A model generated the notes under the pieces. That model was not told where the DNA came from, ran no database searches, and saw only the letters and a program-made list of their open reading frames with translations. Shown in pieces: positions 1-5,297 of a stretch of 5,297 nt of DNA (positions are counted from its first letter, which is position 1; each line of letters starts with the position of its first letter). The stretch is from Planctomycetota bacterium. Lineage in GTDB: Bacteria; Planctomycetota; Planctomycetia; Isosphaerales; Isosphaeraceae. The stretch is taken from the NCBI GenBank assembly GCA_021778575.1, contig JAJYCH010000395.1, forward strand, positions 1 through 5,297, written 5' to 3'. Made by a program: the position numbers and the translations under genes.

Positions 1-1
1 G

Positions 2-160
2 CTCCGGGAGTGGAAAAACTACGGGCTGGCTTGCCAAGCACATCTCGAAGCCCTGCTGGCGCGAGCCCAGGCTCAGCACGAGCGCGTGGCGATCCGCGAC
101 GACGAACAGGTTGGACCGGTCCAGGTCATCGAGCTTCCTCCCCCAACCCCTCACTCCTGA
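2..160 (+). CDS. C-terminal fragment of an unrecognised protein, cut by the window start
   Basis: This frame is open from the first full codon (position 2) to a TGA at 158-160, giving 52 residues. The peptide begins LREWKNYGLACQAHLEALLA and ends in a proline-rich tail, ELPPPTPHS. It reads like a real C-terminus: an amphipathic, probably helical stretch rich in Ala, Leu, Gln and Glu, then a short acidic/hydrophobic segment and a flexible tail. Most third codon positions are G or C, as expected for a coding frame in this GC-rich DNA. The competing frame, which runs into the next gene, gives an Arg/Ser/Pro-rich low-complexity peptide typical of a shadow frame. I do not recognise the family and assign no function. 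The stop lies 32 nt before the ATG of the heparinase-like gene, so the two could share a transcript. Confidence 0.6.
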   Translation, partial: LREWKNYGLACQAHLEALLARAQAQHERVAIRDDEQVGPVQVIELPPPTPHS

Positions 161-192
161 TCGATTGCCTTAACAGGGATGGACCCCGAACC

Positions 193-2934
193 ATGCTCAC
201 GAAGGACTCAGGACGCGGGACTCAGGACTCGGCCGGGCGACGCCGGCACTCGCGCCCACGCTCCACTCGTTCGGGTCATCGATTCCGGCGGAACTTGTCG
301 GGAATCGTCGTCCTGGTTCTGAGCTTGCTCTCGACCCACGCCTTCGCGGGCGACCCGTTCGCGAAGTTCGACCTTCCCGACTCCTGGGAAGCCCGATTCT
401 GGGGGTCGCCCGAAGCAGTCGCTTTGCTCGAAATGGACTCGAAGCGGCTGGCGGACCTGGTGCCCATTCAGGCCGGATTTCGCTTCTGCCGTTGCCCGGC
501 CTGCGACTCCAACGAGGCCGACGACACGCTGACATGGTCGATCAAGAAGCCGAAGGTTATCACTTGCAAACAATGTAATGAATCGTTTCCGAATGATAAA
601 TTCCCCGCGCAGGTCGATAAGAAGTTTCCCGAGGACACCATCGAGGTGGTCCCTGGTCGAATCCACCATTACCCCTATTTCGTCGTCGAGGCCGAGAAAC
701 AACGCCGGGCGGACGAGCGGCTCTATCTCTCGGCCAAGCGAGACTACGAGGCTCGCGAATATCTCGCGAAAGCGGCCCTCTACGCGGCGATCCGCTACCG
801 CGAGCAACCCCTCGGCCGGCCCGACCCCAATCTGGCGCGAGTGGTCTGCGTCCTGGTCCTTCGGTTTGCCCAGGTCTACCCCGATTACGCGCTGCATCTG
901 GACCAGCCTGGCCAGCCGAAATTTCTCGAACCCGCGCATCAGCCGCCGCCGTATCGGCGAGGTTACGGCACGGCGAAATGGGATTGGACCGGAAGTCTGG
1001 ACGTCCCGCTCAACCTGGTGATCGCCTACGCACTGGTCCGCGACGATCCCGAGATGGCGAAAGCCGCGAAACTGCTCAAGGTCGCTGATCCGCGTCGGCT
1101 GATCGAGGATGACCTGTTTCGAGCGTCGGCGCGGTTCGTTCTCGATCAGCCCGACGAAATGAGCGAACAGGCTCTGCAGGTCGATCGAGGGGTCCTGGCG
1201 GTCGCCCGGTTGCTTGGCGACGATTCGCTGGGACAGCTCGGAATGAAGCGGCTCCGTGAGTTCGGCGAACACGGGTTCACCCATGATGGCCTCTGGTGGC
1301 AGGGGGACGCGTCCAGCCATCGGCGGGTTCTCGGGATGCTCGACGGTTGGATTGATCGACTCTGGCCCGATGGTCCGGGGGCGAAGCCGGCGGTCGAGGC
1401 GTTGCCGATGCTGGCCCTGGCTCGCTCGGCGAGTTCGGCGATCCTGACCGAAGGCCCGGCGACCGAGGTTCAGAAAGTCGGCTGGCCGGCGCTCGAAGCT
1501 TCGAGCCGAACGCGTGAACCGGTCCTGCTCGGCGGAGCCGGAATCGCTCGACTGGCGGTCGGGCAGGGGGCTGATGCGCTCGACCTTGAACTCCGAGGGA
1601 TGGGGCTGACCGGCGGAACTCGGTCAAGGCGTCAGGCGCTCCGGCTTGCCGTGGGCGGACGGATGATTCTGGCCGATCGCGACGACCGCCCCGCCCGGCT
1701 CGATGGCTGGGATCGCTCGTCCGCGAGCCATAACACGGTTCTGGTCGATGGATTGAATCAGCGCGAAACGCCCCGCTTGATGGCCGAAAACGCGCCGGGC
1801 GGCGATTTCGTCTCGTTCGCCGCCGACCGTGATTTTCAGGTGGCCGTACTCGACGATCCCTGGTCGTACCCGCAGTCGACCACGCGTTATCGTCAGACGC
1901 TTGTGGCCTGCTCGGGCGTAAAGTCGCGCTACGCCGTGTCCATCTTTCAGGTGATTGGCGGGCTCCAGCATGACCAGTTCTTTCATGCCGATCCGACCAA
2001 TCCGGCGCGGTGGTCGATCTCGATCCCGATGAAACCTGGCCCCGAGTCGCTGCTTCCCACCACGATCCCGTATCTGGCCAACGCCCTGGCCGACGACGGC
2101 CGCTGGTTCGTCCAGAGTTACGGCGAATTCGCCCGAATGTCCCATGCGCAGGCCACCGTTCCCGCGCAGGCGACTCTGCGAGAGCCCGGCAGTCCCGGGC
2201 TCCGGATTCATCTGCTGGGTGACACGCCGTTCTCGATCGTGACCGGTTCGACGCCGCGAACCCCGTCGGACGACGACCCCGAGCGCTCCACGCTGATGAT
2301 CCGCCGGACCTCGCCGAACGGGGCGACGCTGGAATCGACCTTCGTCAGTGTCTTCGACCCGATCGACCCCGAGCCGAACCTGACCAAGGTCGGCCGGATG
2401 AACGACTCGCCCGGTTTTGTGGTCCTTTACCTCGAAACGCTCGACGGTCCCGAGCACCTGGTCATCAACCTCGCTCCCGGTCAGGTCCGGACGGTCGCTC
2501 TGGCCGATGGCCGAAGCTTGATGACCGACGCACTGGTCGTCCGGGCTCGACGCGACGAGTTGATGATGGCCGGTGGAACGGTCGCGAACGCCTCGGGAGT
2601 CGCCGTCCGTCAACCGGTCCACGTCGGCAAGGTTCTCGCGGCCGTCCGCTTCCCGAGCCCGGACGGTCGGGGCTGGTTCGAGACCACCGCGCCGATTCCC
2701 AACGACCCGTCGCTTGTCGGCCGGACACTCTCGATCCATCACGGCGATGGATTCTCGCGAAGTTGGACCCTCACCAGGATCGAGCCGACCGCCGGGGGAC
2801 GGGTCCGGCTCTACGTCCGCGAGGAGCCCGGCTTCTTGATCGAGGGGACGGATCGAATGGCCCACTATTACCAGTTTCCGGGGACGACCGAACCCGGCCC
2901 GCACCGGTTCTCGATCACCTCGATCCGTCGATAG
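193..2934 (+). CDS. secreted heparinase II/III family protein with N-terminal cysteine cluster
   Basis: The product is 913 residues, probably exported and acting on an acidic polysaccharide; lyase activity is inferred from the family. After a long Arg-rich n-region (1-34) comes a hydrophobic core, LSGIVVLVLSLLSTHAFA (35-52), with a likely signal peptidase site after AFA52. C99, C101, C104, C125 and C128 form a CxCxxC...CxxC pattern like a zinc ribbon. Residues about 190-480 look like the alpha/alpha toroid of heparinase/alginate lyase proteins, with YRRGYG at 254-259 and HDGLWWQGDASSH at 364-376. The beta-sandwich carries WDRSSASHNTVLVDGLNQRE at 506-525, the hallmark of heparinase II/III-like domains. 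The usual Gly-His-Gly-His strand before it reads as GGTRSRRQALRL, so a catalytic His may be missing. Residues 526-913 are beta-rich and unassigned. ATG 193 is chosen because the upstream extension is low-complexity and overlaps the previous gene; AGGGA at 175-179 is a distant Shine-Dalgarno candidate. The family call is fairly sure; the substrate is unknown. Confidence 0.82.
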   Translation: MLTKDSGRGTQDSAGRRRHSRPRSTRSGHRFRRNLSGIVVLVLSLLSTHAFAGDPFAKFDLPDSWEARFWGSPEAVALLEMDSKRLADLVPIQAGFRFCRCPACDSNEADDTLTWSIKKPKVITCKQCNESFPNDKFPAQVDKKFPEDTIEVVPGRIHHYPYFVVEAEKQRRADERLYLSAKRDYEAREYLAKAALYAAIRYREQPLGRPDPNLARVVCVLVLRFAQVYPDYALHLDQPGQPKFLEPAHQPPPYRRGYGTAKWDWTGSLDVPLNLVIAYALVRDDPEMAKAAKLLKVADPRRLIEDDLFRASARFVLDQPDEMSEQALQVDRGVLAVARLLGDDSLGQLGMKRLREFGEHGFTHDGLWWQGDASSHRRVLGMLDGWIDRLWPDGPGAKPAVEALPMLALARSASSAILTEGPATEVQKVGWPALEASSRTREPVLLGGAGIARLAVGQGADALDLELRGMGLTGGTRSRRQALRLAVGGRMILADRDDRPARLDGWDRSSASHNTVLVDGLNQRETPRLMAENAPGGDFVSFAADRDFQVAVLDDPWSYPQSTTRYRQTLVACSGVKSRYAVSIFQVIGGLQHDQFFHADPTNPARWSISIPMKPGPESLLPTTIPYLANALADDGRWFVQSYGEFARMSHAQATVPAQATLREPGSPGLRIHLLGDTPFSIVTGSTPRTPSDDDPERSTLMIRRTSPNGATLESTFVSVFDPIDPEPNLTKVGRMNDSPGFVVLYLETLDGPEHLVINLAPGQVRTVALADGRSLMTDALVVRARRDELMMAGGTVANASGVAVRQPVHVGKVLAAVRFPSPDGRGWFETTAPIPNDPSLVGRTLSIHHGDGFSRSWTLTRIEPTAGGRVRLYVREEPGFLIEGTDRMAHYYQFPGTTEPGPHRFSITSIRR
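204..228 (+). repeat. short direct repeat near the start of the heparinase-like gene
   Basis: GGACTCAGGAC occurs at 204-214 and again at 218-228, a perfect 11-bp direct repeat with a 3-nt spacer. It falls in the first codons after the chosen ATG, within the Arg/Ser-rich stretch that precedes the signal-peptide core. It is visible directly. Its meaning is unknown; it may be intergenic-type repeat DNA taken into the reading frame. Confidence 0.6.
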
Positions 2935-2941
2935 TAGGCCC

Positions 2942-2961
2942 CGATCGAGCCGGTTCGATCG
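2942..2961. other. small inverted repeat after the heparinase-like gene
   Basis: CGATCGA (2942-2948) and TCGATCG (2955-2961) can pair as a 7-bp stem around a 6-nt loop, GCCGGT, starting 7 nt after the heparinase stop codon. The position suits a terminator or mRNA-end hairpin, but no T-run follows, so intrinsic termination is doubtful. CGATCG words are frequent in this window, so chance is a real alternative. The rest of the 101-nt gap (2935-3035) holds only the possible -10 box and the Uma2 ribosome binding site. Confidence 0.25.
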
Positions 2962-2992
2962 TCGCGGCGTCGCGGAGACGGATCGCCCGCGT

Positions 2993-2998
2993 TATGAT
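2993..2998 (+). promoter_or_regulatory. possible -10 box upstream of the Uma2 pair
   Basis: TATGAT matches the sigma-70 -10 consensus at 5 of 6 bases. It ends 37 nt before the ATG at 3036, which would give a leader of about 30 nt. I see no recognisable -35 hexamer at the usual spacing. The placement in the only sizeable intergenic gap supports it; the missing -35 argues against it. Confidence 0.25.
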
Positions 2999-3023
2999 CA
3001 ATGGACGAGAATTCCCGAGCGAT

Positions 3024-3029
3024 AGGGGG
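3024..3029 (+). promoter_or_regulatory. ribosome binding site of the first Uma2 gene
   Basis: AGGGGG lies 6 nt before ATG 3036. The matching position before the second copy is TGGGGG at 3725-3730, followed by the same TCCGAC spacer. Because the shared DNA begins within this element, it marks 3036 and 3737 as the starts. An in-frame ATG at 2994 would add 14 residues that have no counterpart in the second copy. Confidence 0.5.
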
Positions 3030-3035
3030 TCCGAC

Positions 3036-3704
3036 ATGGCCACGGCGACCACTTCCCGACCGATCGTCTACACAGGAGCGACGCTTCACAACGTCGAATG
3101 GGCGACCTATTGCAAGCTCCGCGACGAGGAGGCGAACAACCATGTCCGGATGATCTATCTCGACGGAGAGCTGACGGTCGTGTCGCCGCATATTGCCCAT
3201 GACCTGAATTCGCGGATCTTTCTCTTCGTGATCGCGGCCGTCGCTCGGGCGAGCCGGGTCGAGTTCCTGCCCGTCGGCACGACCACACTGAAGAAACGGG
3301 GGCGAGGACCGAGCAAGGGGGTGGGGAAGGAACCGGACGAGGGTGTCTACCTCCGCGAGAACGTCGCGAGGATGCACAACAAGAAGGTGCTCGACCTGAA
3401 GCTCGACCCTCCGCCCGACCTGGCGCTTGAGATCGACAATAAGGTGAACTCCGAGAAGGCCATGATCACCTATGCGCGGATCGGAGTACCCGAGGTCTGG
3501 CGGTTCGATATCGAGGATGAGACCCTCTGGTTTGGATGCCTCGGAGGAGGGCGATACCGAGAGCTGGAACGGAGCCTGGGATTTCCTCGATTGACCCCGG
3601 CCCTATTCCTGCAATCCCTTGAGGCTTATCGCGAAGGACTGAGCTTCAACGACTGGCTCGACTGGCTCGACGCCTGGGCCAGAAACCTGCCCGAACCGAA
3701 TTGA
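3036..3704 (+). CDS. Uma2 family (DUF820) PD-(D/E)XK nuclease-like protein, copy 1
   Basis: The product is 222 residues, a normal single-domain Uma2 length, with no signal peptide or membrane segment; probably cytoplasmic. Family landmarks appear in order: YLDGEL at 41-46, H55-D56, GTTTLKK at 81-87, KEPDEGVYL at 98-106, DPPPDLALEID at 124-134, and YARIGVPEVWRFD at 146-158. The candidate metal ligands are E45, D101, E132 and D134. The position where PD-(D/E)XK enzymes carry Lys is D134, so nuclease activity is a family prediction, not something the sequence proves. The last residues, DWLDWLDAWARNLPEPN, are shared with the next gene. The ATG at 3036 is favoured because it lies in DNA shared with copy 2 and has a purine-rich site 6 nt upstream. 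The gene is followed after 32 nt by its duplicate. The biological role of Uma2 proteins is not established; they are often multicopy in cyanobacteria and planctomycetes. Confidence 0.88.
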   Translation: MATATTSRPIVYTGATLHNVEWATYCKLRDEEANNHVRMIYLDGELTVVSPHIAHDLNSRIFLFVIAAVARASRVEFLPVGTTTLKKRGRGPSKGVGKEPDEGVYLRENVARMHNKKVLDLKLDPPPDLALEIDNKVNSEKAMITYARIGVPEVWRFDIEDETLWFGCLGGGRYRELERSLGFPRLTPALFLQSLEAYREGLSFNDWLDWLDAWARNLPEPN

Positions 3705-3736
3705 GGCCAATTCTTTCCGAAAAATGGGGGTCCGAC

Positions 3737-4405
3737 ATGGCCACGGCGACCACTTCCCGACCGATCGTCTACACAGGAGCGACGCTTCACAACGTCGAAT
3801 GGTCGACGTACTGCAAGCTCCGCGACGAGGAGGCGAACAACCATGTCCGGATGATCTACCTCGACGGAGAGCTGACGATCGTGTCGCCACTAATCGTCCA
3901 TGACTTCAATTCCCGGTTGTTCATGATGGTGGTCATGGCGGTCGCTCGGGCCTACCGAATCCGGTTCATGGCAATCGGAACGACGACTCTCAAGAAAGAA
4001 GGCCGAGGCCCAATCCAAGGTGTGGGAAAGGAACCTGACGAGGGTTTCTTTCTCGGTGAAGATGTCGCCAGGATGCGAGGAAAGACCGAACTTGATCTCA
4101 GAATCGATCCGCCGCCGACCTTGGCGATCGAGATCGACAATACGGTCAATAGCAATGCTGCGATGGCGACTTACGCGAGGATCGGCGTTCCCGAGGTCTG
4201 GCGATTCGACGTCAACGAGCAAAGCCTGGCGTTCTTTCGGTGGAACGTGGACCACTACGACGAGATTGAACGGAGCCTGAGCCTACCACGTTTGACTCCG
4301 CGACTGGTCATGCAAGCGTTAGAGGAACGCGTCGGGCAACTCGATGATATCGACTGGCTCGACTGGCTCGACGCCTGGGCCAGAAACCTTCCGGAACCGA
4401 ATTGA
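3737..4405 (+). CDS. Uma2 family (DUF820) PD-(D/E)XK nuclease-like protein, copy 2
   Basis: The product is 222 residues, collinear with copy 1 and about 71% identical by hand alignment. It keeps the same landmarks: YLDGEL (41-46), GTTTLKK (81-87), KEPDEGFFL (98-106), DPPPTLAIEID (124-134) and YARIGVPEVWRFD (146-158). The candidate metal ligands E45, D101, E132 and D134 are retained, so copy 2 is not an obvious decayed duplicate. Differences cluster at 52-80, 104-144, 159-175 and 189-205. Within 159-175 copy 1 has a Gly-rich GCLGGG loop, where copy 2 has FRWNVD. K141 of copy 1 is Ala in copy 2. The ATG at 3737 is chosen by homology; an in-frame TTG at 3701 overlaps the stop of copy 1 and would add unmatched residues. 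The stop is followed 8 nt later by the next gene, whose likely ribosome binding site overlaps this stop. Function is unproven, as for copy 1. Confidence 0.88.
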   Translation: MATATTSRPIVYTGATLHNVEWSTYCKLRDEEANNHVRMIYLDGELTIVSPLIVHDFNSRLFMMVVMAVARAYRIRFMAIGTTTLKKEGRGPIQGVGKEPDEGFFLGEDVARMRGKTELDLRIDPPPTLAIEIDNTVNSNAAMATYARIGVPEVWRFDVNEQSLAFFRWNVDHYDEIERSLSLPRLTPRLVMQALEERVGQLDDIDWLDWLDAWARNLPEPN

Positions 4406-4407
4406 GG
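4404..4407 (+). promoter_or_regulatory. ribosome binding site overlapping the stop of Uma2 copy 2
   Basis: GAGG begins inside the TGA of Uma2 copy 2 and lies 6 nt before ATG 4414. It supports 4414 as the start of the small membrane protein rather than the in-frame TTG at 4402, and suggests translational coupling. The same bases follow copy 1 (TTGAGGCC), where no gene start uses them. Confidence 0.45.
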
Positions 4408-4413
4408 CCGGCG

Positions 4414-4770
4414 ATGCTCGACCCGATCGCGGAGCCGGATCTGGTACAATCTTCCCGACCGATTGGTCGATCGATCGGTCGGTTCTTGACCGCCCTGGCG
4501 ATCGGCATGGTGGTTGTTCCGCTCGGGTTGGCCGGGGTCTATCCGGTCGAGCGATTCCCCGCTGTCTCGCGCTGTGGCGACACGATCGAGAACTATACCC
4601 TGGTCCTGGGGCTGGCCATGCTCGGAGCCAGGTTCGCCTGGAAGATCCTCAAGGCCATCAACGAGGTCTCCGAGCGCCATCTTACCCGGATCGATGCAGC
4701 GGCCCGGCATCGTTACCTGGCCCGACAAGCCGCGACAGTCCACAAACCATCACCACTGGACGATTTTTGA
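4414..4770 (+). CDS. small protein with two predicted membrane segments, unknown function
   Basis: The product is 118 residues. An Arg-containing N-terminal stretch (RPIGRSIGR, 15-23) precedes a first hydrophobic segment at about 24-43. A short loop with a single Cys (C54) leads to a second segment at about 61-79, which contains R73 near its end. A basic/polar tail of about 40 residues (NEVSERHLTRIDAAARHRYL and onward) follows. The positive N-terminus and basic tail suggest both ends are cytoplasmic with the loop outside; this is inference from charge distribution. I do not recognise the family. It starts 8 nt after Uma2 copy 2 and ends 4 nt before aguB, so an operon with both is likely. ATG 4414 is preferred for its GAGG site. 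A TTG at 4486 would remove the basic N-region and is less likely, unless the promoter-like sequence at 4442-4450 is real. Confidence 0.65.
   Translation: MLDPIAEPDLVQSSRPIGRSIGRFLTALAIGMVVVPLGLAGVYPVERFPAVSRCGDTIENYTLVLGLAMLGARFAWKILKAINEVSERHLTRIDAAARHRYLARQAATVHKPSPLDDF
4442..4450 (+). promoter_or_regulatory. possible extended -10 element inside the small membrane gene
   Basis: TGGTACAAT fits the extended -10 form TGn-TACAAT, and TACAAT matches the consensus at 5 of 6 bases. It stands out in GC-rich coding DNA. No good -35 is seen, though extended -10 promoters can work without one. It would start transcripts near 4457, inside the inverted repeat that follows, and could give aguB its own promoter. 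It may also be a chance match within codons. Confidence 0.25.
4455..4482. other. 9-bp inverted repeat, possible operator or hairpin
   Basis: CCGACCGAT (4455-4463) and ATCGGTCGG (4474-4482) are perfect reverse complements around a 10-nt spacer. The second arm overlaps the palindrome CGATCGATCG (4468-4477). The repeat begins 4 nt after the possible -10 element, where an operator could sit. It also encodes RPIGRSIGR in the membrane protein, so repeated Arg/Ile/Gly codons may explain part of the symmetry. Confidence 0.4.
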
Positions 4771-4774
4771 AGTC

Positions 4775-5297
4775 ATGAGCCGATCCGCCCGCGTTGTTAC
4801 CGTTGCCTTGATCCAGATGCGTTGCTCGACCGACCCGGCCGAGAACCTCGCCCGCGCCTGCGACTTCCTCCGAGAAGCCGCGTCGAAGGGAGCGCAGGTC
4901 GCTTGCCTGCCCGAGTTGTTCCGCTCGCAATACTTCTGCCAGACCGAGGATCACAAGTTCTTCGACCTCGCCGAGCCAATCCCTGGCGAGTCGACCGAGG
5001 CCCTCTCGAAAGTGGCTCGCGAGACGAACATGGCGATCATCGGCAGCCTGTTCGAGCGACGGACGGCGGGAATTTACCACAACACGGCGGTGATTTTTGA
5101 CGTCGATGGGTCGATCAAAGGGAAATATCGCAAGATGCACATCCCTGACGACCCGCTTTATTACGAGAAGTTTTACTTCACTCCCGGCGACCTCGGCTTC
5201 CAGGCGATCGAGACCAAACCAGCGACGCTGGGCACGCTCGTTTGCTGGGACCAGTGGTATCCCGAGGCCGCGCGACTGACGGCTCTGAAAGGGGCCG
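4775..5297 (+). CDS. aguB: N-carbamoylputrescine amidase, N-terminal part (cut by the window end)
   Basis: This cytoplasmic nitrilase-superfamily enzyme hydrolyses N-carbamoylputrescine to putrescine, CO2 and ammonia, the last step of the agmatine route to polyamines. The visible 174 codons cover over half of a family that is usually about 290-300 residues. The Glu-Lys-Cys triad is complete: E47 in CLPELF, K120 in YRKMHIPDDP, and C157 in LVCWDQWYPEAAR. The stretch PDDPLYYEKFYFTPGD (124-139) and the CWDQWYPEAARL motif are characteristic of the AguB branch rather than of beta-ureidopropionase or general nitrilases. ATG 4775 gives the normal start a few residues before the first core strand (VVTVALIQM). 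The Shine-Dalgarno signal is weak, and the start lies 4 nt after the previous stop, so coupling to the membrane-protein gene is likely. Agmatine deiminase (aguA) is the expected partner but is not in view. No inactivating change is seen. Confidence 0.92.
   Translation, partial: MSRSARVVTVALIQMRCSTDPAENLARACDFLREAASKGAQVACLPELFRSQYFCQTEDHKFFDLAEPIPGESTEALSKVARETNMAIIGSLFERRTAGIYHNTAVIFDVDGSIKGKYRKMHIPDDPLYYEKFYFTPGDLGFQAIETKPATLGTLVCWDQWYPEAARLTALKGA

Larger units (their letters stand above)
3025..4409 (+). repeat. tandem duplication of a Uma2 gene unit, period 701 bp
   Basis: The units are 3025-3708 and 3726-4409, including the ribosome binding site, the gene and the first bases after the stop (TTGAGGCC). 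The start codons (3036, 3737) and stop codons (3702, 4403) are both exactly 701 bp apart, and the proteins align without gaps. My hand alignment gives about 158 of 222 identical residues. DNA identity is uneven: 3025-3101 matches perfectly, 3025-3187 has 5 mismatches, and 3650-3708 has 2 mismatches. The middle differs at many positions, including silent ones. The 17 bp between units (3709-3725) are AT-richer and not repeated. Confidence 0.9.

Noticed and set aside
10..192. N-terminal extension of the heparinase-like gene from GTG 10
   Set aside because: It overlaps a better coding frame ending at 160, is low-complexity Arg/Ser/Pro, and would bury the signal peptide far inside the protein.
208..1320. 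Antisense open frame (370 codons) opposite the 5' part of the heparinase-like gene
   Set aside because: No domain is recognisable, and the sense strand encodes the signal peptide, cysteine cluster and toroid region.
1624..2904. Long antisense open frame (426 codons) opposite the heparinase-like gene
   Set aside because: It is Arg/Gly/Asp-rich with no recognisable motif and lies fully opposite a well-supported gene; long antisense frames are common in GC-rich DNA.
2763..3035. Upstream extension of Uma2 copy 1
   Set aside because: It overlaps the end of the heparinase-like gene, has no match in copy 2, and shared DNA with the ribosome binding site begins at 3025.
2994..3035. Alternative ATG start at 2994 for Uma2 copy 1
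   Set aside because: The 14 extra residues have no counterpart in copy 2, and the purine-rich site sits 6 nt before ATG 3036.
3025..4409. Mobile element or CRISPR-like origin of the repeated unit
   Set aside because: There are only two copies, each a full gene, with no transposase, terminal inverted repeats or target-site duplication visible. It is better described as a tandem gene duplication.
4344..4778. Sense-strand open frame overlapping the end of Uma2 copy 2 and the membrane protein
   Set aside because: It shows no hydrophobic or motif structure, and the overlapping frame gives a coherent two-segment membrane protein with a good ribosome binding site.
1..5297. Frequent CGATCG/GATC palindromes as possible regulatory or methylation sites
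   Set aside because: They are spread through coding sequence across the window, consistent with Asp, Ile and Arg codon use. Without genome statistics they are not a specific signal.

Overview
The window is GC-rich, gene-dense bacterial DNA. Every gene I can support lies on the + strand, with short gaps. Three features suggest a planctomycete of the Isosphaeraceae/Gemmataceae type: a secreted heparinase II/III-like protein with an N-terminal cysteine cluster, a tandem pair of Uma2 (DUF820) proteins of the DPPPDLA-x-E-I-D / GVPEVWRFD subfamily, and very frequent CGATCG-type words. This assignment rests on remembered family patterns, not on a marker gene.

Layout: (i) 2-160 is the C-terminal tail of an unrecognised gene cut by the window edge. 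(ii) 193-2934 encodes a large exported heparinase II/III-family protein of 913 residues. It has a signal peptide, a CxCxxC/CxxC cluster, an alpha/alpha-toroid region, a heparinase beta-sandwich with an S-H-N-T-V-x-V-D-G motif, and a long C-terminal beta-rich part. (iii) 2935-3035 is the only sizeable gap; it holds a weak inverted repeat and a possible -10 box. (iv) 3036-3704 and 3737-4405 are two 222-residue Uma2-family nuclease-like proteins, repeated at an exact 701-bp period. (v) 4414-4770 encodes a small protein with two predicted membrane segments. (vi) 4775 to the window end is the first 174 codons of N-carbamoylputrescine amidase (aguB), with its Glu-Lys-Cys triad complete.

From 3036 onward the genes are separated by 32, 8 and 4 nt, so co-transcription is likely. 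The biochemical link between a polysaccharide-degrading exoprotein, Uma2 proteins and polyamine synthesis is not obvious, and may only reflect same-strand packing.

The most notable observation is the mosaic identity of the two Uma2 copies. The first ~163 bp of each unit, including the ribosome binding site, and the last ~59 bp, running past the stop, are nearly identical. The middle differs at many amino-acid and silent positions. This looks like gene conversion at the ends of an older duplication, or a variable core between constant ends. I found no transposase, CRISPR array, tRNA or rRNA. I see no clear evidence of a new multi-gene system.
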